DNA of 7,004 bases from Oscillospiraceae bacterium (GTDB lineage: Bacteria; Bacillota; Clostridia; Oscillospirales; Acutalibacteraceae). The DNA lies in the NCBI GenBank assembly GCA_031254555.1, contig JAIRUF010000035.1, forward strand, positions 1-7,004, given 5' to 3'. This document shows, piece after piece, positions 5,954 to 7,004 of this stretch. The number at the start of each line of letters is the position of its first letter. The first letter of the stretch is position 1. The position numbers were made by a program, and so were the translations under genes. The notes under the pieces were generated by a model. That model searched no databases, was not told the origin of the DNA, and saw only the letters and a program-made list of their open reading frames with translations.

Positions 5954-6595
5954 GTGCGCAAGAGGACAAGTATAAGACGAAGGCCGTCATATGTCTTTTA
6001 CAATATTAAAATTCTTTTTAGGGAAGAGTGGAAATTAGTAACACTAATTGCACTGTTCCTTTCCGGCATGATAATAGGATCGTCAGCTGTAAACAGTATT
6101 AACAATGAGGTAAACTCAAGATTTGTAACACTGTTTTCAGACTATATTACTATGAGGAGCACGCAGTCAATATTCGACACATTTACAAATTCATTGTTTG
6201 TAAACTTAATTTATCTTGGCATATCGTTTACTGCAGGGCTCTGTGCCATAGGACTGCCTTTAATTGCGCTGTCGCCGTTTGCAAAGGGAGTAGGCATTGG
6301 AATGATTGCTGGATATCTATACAGCTCTTACGCGATGACAGGCGCCGGCTTTTGCCTGCTGATAATATTCCCCGGAGCTATAGTGGCAACTGCCGCGCTG
6401 CTGTTTGGATGCAATGAAAGCTTTGTTATGTCCCATGAATTATTTAATATAGTGCAGGGACGAGCGCCCAATAATTACGGTAATTTAATAAAGAAATATT
6501 CCGCAAGATACGGGATTTTGCTTATACTATCAGTTGCGGCATCTGTGATAGAAACCTTGCTTACAGTAACATTTGTCGGTAAATTTAATTTATAG
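5954..6595 (+). CDS. SpoIIM-like (stage II sporulation protein M family) integral membrane protein
   Basis: The 213-residue product has an arginine-rich cytoplasmic N-terminus, a first span at about 28-48, a soluble segment at 50-80, and further spans near 83-105, 110-130, 132-152 and 186-208. Family-like features are FLSGMIIGSSAVNSI after the first span, the LSPFAKGVGIGMIAGYLYS segment (106-124) and the IIFPGAIVATAALL helix (137-150). SpoIIM in B. subtilis is part of the SpoIID-SpoIIM-SpoIIP complex that remodels septal peptidoglycan during engulfment. Length and layout fit, but the family also holds non-sporulation members, so the exact role is inferred. Translation starts at GTG with GGAGGA upstream, and the 45-nt gap suggests cotranscription with the preceding membrane protein. 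It ends just before a terminator and faces a convergent recombinase gene. Confidence 0.7.
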   Translation: MRKRTSIRRRPSYVFYNIKILFREEWKLVTLIALFLSGMIIGSSAVNSINNEVNSRFVTLFSDYITMRSTQSIFDTFTNSLFVNLIYLGISFTAGLCAIGLPLIALSPFAKGVGIGMIAGYLYSSYAMTGAGFCLLIIFPGAIVATAALLFGCNESFVMSHELFNIVQGRAPNNYGNLIKKYSARYGILLILSVAASVIETLLTVTFVGKFNL

Positions 6596-6598
6596 AAA

Positions 6599-6625
6599 AA
6601 AGGTTCCGCTTTTAGGGGAACCTTT
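6599..6625. terminator. shared terminator between convergent genes
   Basis: AAAGGTTCC (6599-6607) pairs with GGAACCTTT (6617-6625), a 9-bp stem with a 9-nt loop. On the minus strand the stem runs straight into TTTTTT, an excellent terminator for the recombinase gene. On the plus strand the T-run is short (TTTC), so termination of the SpoIIM-like gene is probably weaker. Confidence 0.82.
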
Positions 6626-6632
6626 CAGGCTT

Positions 6633-7004
6633 TTATAATAACTTTTCTTTGCCAAGCGGATTTGAGTCAGCGGCCTTTTTAAGCTGCTCATTTACAACAT
6701 GTGTATAAATCTGTGTGGTGCCAAGATTTTCATGACCGAGGATCTCTTTTAATACCAACACATCCACATTGCCGTATTGATACATAAGGGTTGCGGCAGT
6801 GTGCCTTAACTTATGAACAGAAAATCCCTGATTCGCAAGTCCGCTTTTTTCAAGTGCATTATACACTATATGCTGAACGGTTTTTGGACTTATCCGTTTT
6901 AATCTGCTGCTTAAAAACAGGGCTTTTTTATCAGTTACCCCATCTACAGGACGAACAGCCATATATGTTTTTACAGCGTCTATACATGCGTCATTTAAAT
7001 AAAG
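6633..7004 (-). CDS. XerC/XerD-like tyrosine recombinase, C-terminal catalytic part (truncated by window edge)
   Basis: The visible 123 residues are the end of a site-specific tyrosine recombinase; the frame is open to base 7004, so the N-terminal domain and the first catalytic arginine lie outside. Catalytic residues seen, counted from the first visible codon, are H64 and R67 in HKLRHT, H91 in LGHEN and the nucleophile Y100 in IYTHV. The segments LFLSSR, RISPKTVQ and the tail SNPLGKEKLL are very like chromosomal XerC/D-type recombinases of clostridia, which resolve chromosome dimers at dif sites. In B. subtilis a xerD homologue lies near spoIIM, as here. An integrase of a mobile element cannot be excluded from this fragment. 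Reading only from the internal ATG at 6962 would give a truncated catalytic domain and is wrong. A strong terminator follows the stop. Confidence 0.88.
   Translation of the reverse strand, partial: LYLNDACIDAVKTYMAVRPVDGVTDKKALFLSSRLKRISPKTVQHIVYNALEKSGLANQGFSVHKLRHTAATLMYQYGNVDVLVLKEILGHENLGTTQIYTHVVNEQLKKAADSNPLGKEKLL

Noticed and set aside
5428..5961. 177-codon open frame on the minus strand opposite the TIGR04086-type gene
   Set aside because: It runs fully antisense to a well-supported membrane-protein gene, has no clear ribosome binding site, crosses the terminator hairpin and shows no recognisable motif. Long antisense frames are common opposite hydrophobic genes.
4714..6595. Search for a SCIFF peptide (six cysteines within about 45 residues)
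   Set aside because: No short frame in the gaps has the cysteine pattern; the 31-codon frame has one cysteine and the 45-nt gap at 5909-5953 is too short.
1..7004. CRISPR arrays, tRNA/rRNA genes, insertion sequences or long direct repeats
   Set aside because: None seen on reading both strands; the only notable repeats are the hairpin arms already listed.

Overview
This window looks like chromosomal housekeeping DNA from a low-to-medium GC, probably spore-forming member of the Clostridia, most likely the Oscillospirales/Ruminococcaceae side. The evidence is the queA-tgt-yajC order, a yajC neighbour of the TIGR04086 small-membrane-protein type, a SpoIIM-like protein, strong AGGAGG-type ribosome binding sites and an L-box (lysine) riboswitch. 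Assignments come from reading motifs and from recall of families; no database search was possible.

Left third, minus strand (1-2433): a lysine/diaminopimelate operon asd-dapA-dapB, with dapB running off the left edge. It turns aspartyl phosphate into tetrahydrodipicolinate in three consecutive steps. Upstream of asd lie, in transcription order, a good sigma-A type promoter (2405-2433), a complete lysine riboswitch (about 2214-2380) and an intrinsic terminator (2139-2161). Lysine should therefore shut the operon off by premature termination. A 10-bp alternative pairing between the riboswitch P5 strand and the sequence just before the terminator is a plausible antiterminator.

Middle, plus strand (2392-4713): queA and tgt, two enzymes of queuosine tRNA modification, transcribed divergently from the lysine operon. 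The candidate queA promoter lies on the same DNA as the asd promoter. Tgt keeps the zinc site, both aspartates and the valine/cysteine pattern of the bacterial preQ1-specific enzymes, which agrees with the presence of queA.

Right third, plus strand (4714-6595): a 223-nt gap with a candidate promoter and a possible 31-codon leader ORF, then yajC (Sec translocon accessory), a four-helix membrane protein of the TIGR04086 type, and a five-helix SpoIIM-like protein. Between yajC and the TIGR04086-type gene is a perfect 16-bp hairpin followed by six T. Its T-run touches the next start codon and its 3' arm contains that gene's only good Shine-Dalgarno sequence. The SCIFF peptide and its radical-SAM maturase, commonly found in this neighbourhood, are not present here, nor is secD/secF.

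Right edge, minus strand (6633-7004): the C-terminal catalytic part of a XerC/XerD-like tyrosine recombinase, convergent with the SpoIIM-like gene and separated from it by a shared terminator hairpin. I saw no rRNA, tRNA, CRISPR array, insertion sequence or obvious pseudogene. Most of the window is ordinary; the interest lies in its RNA-level control elements.
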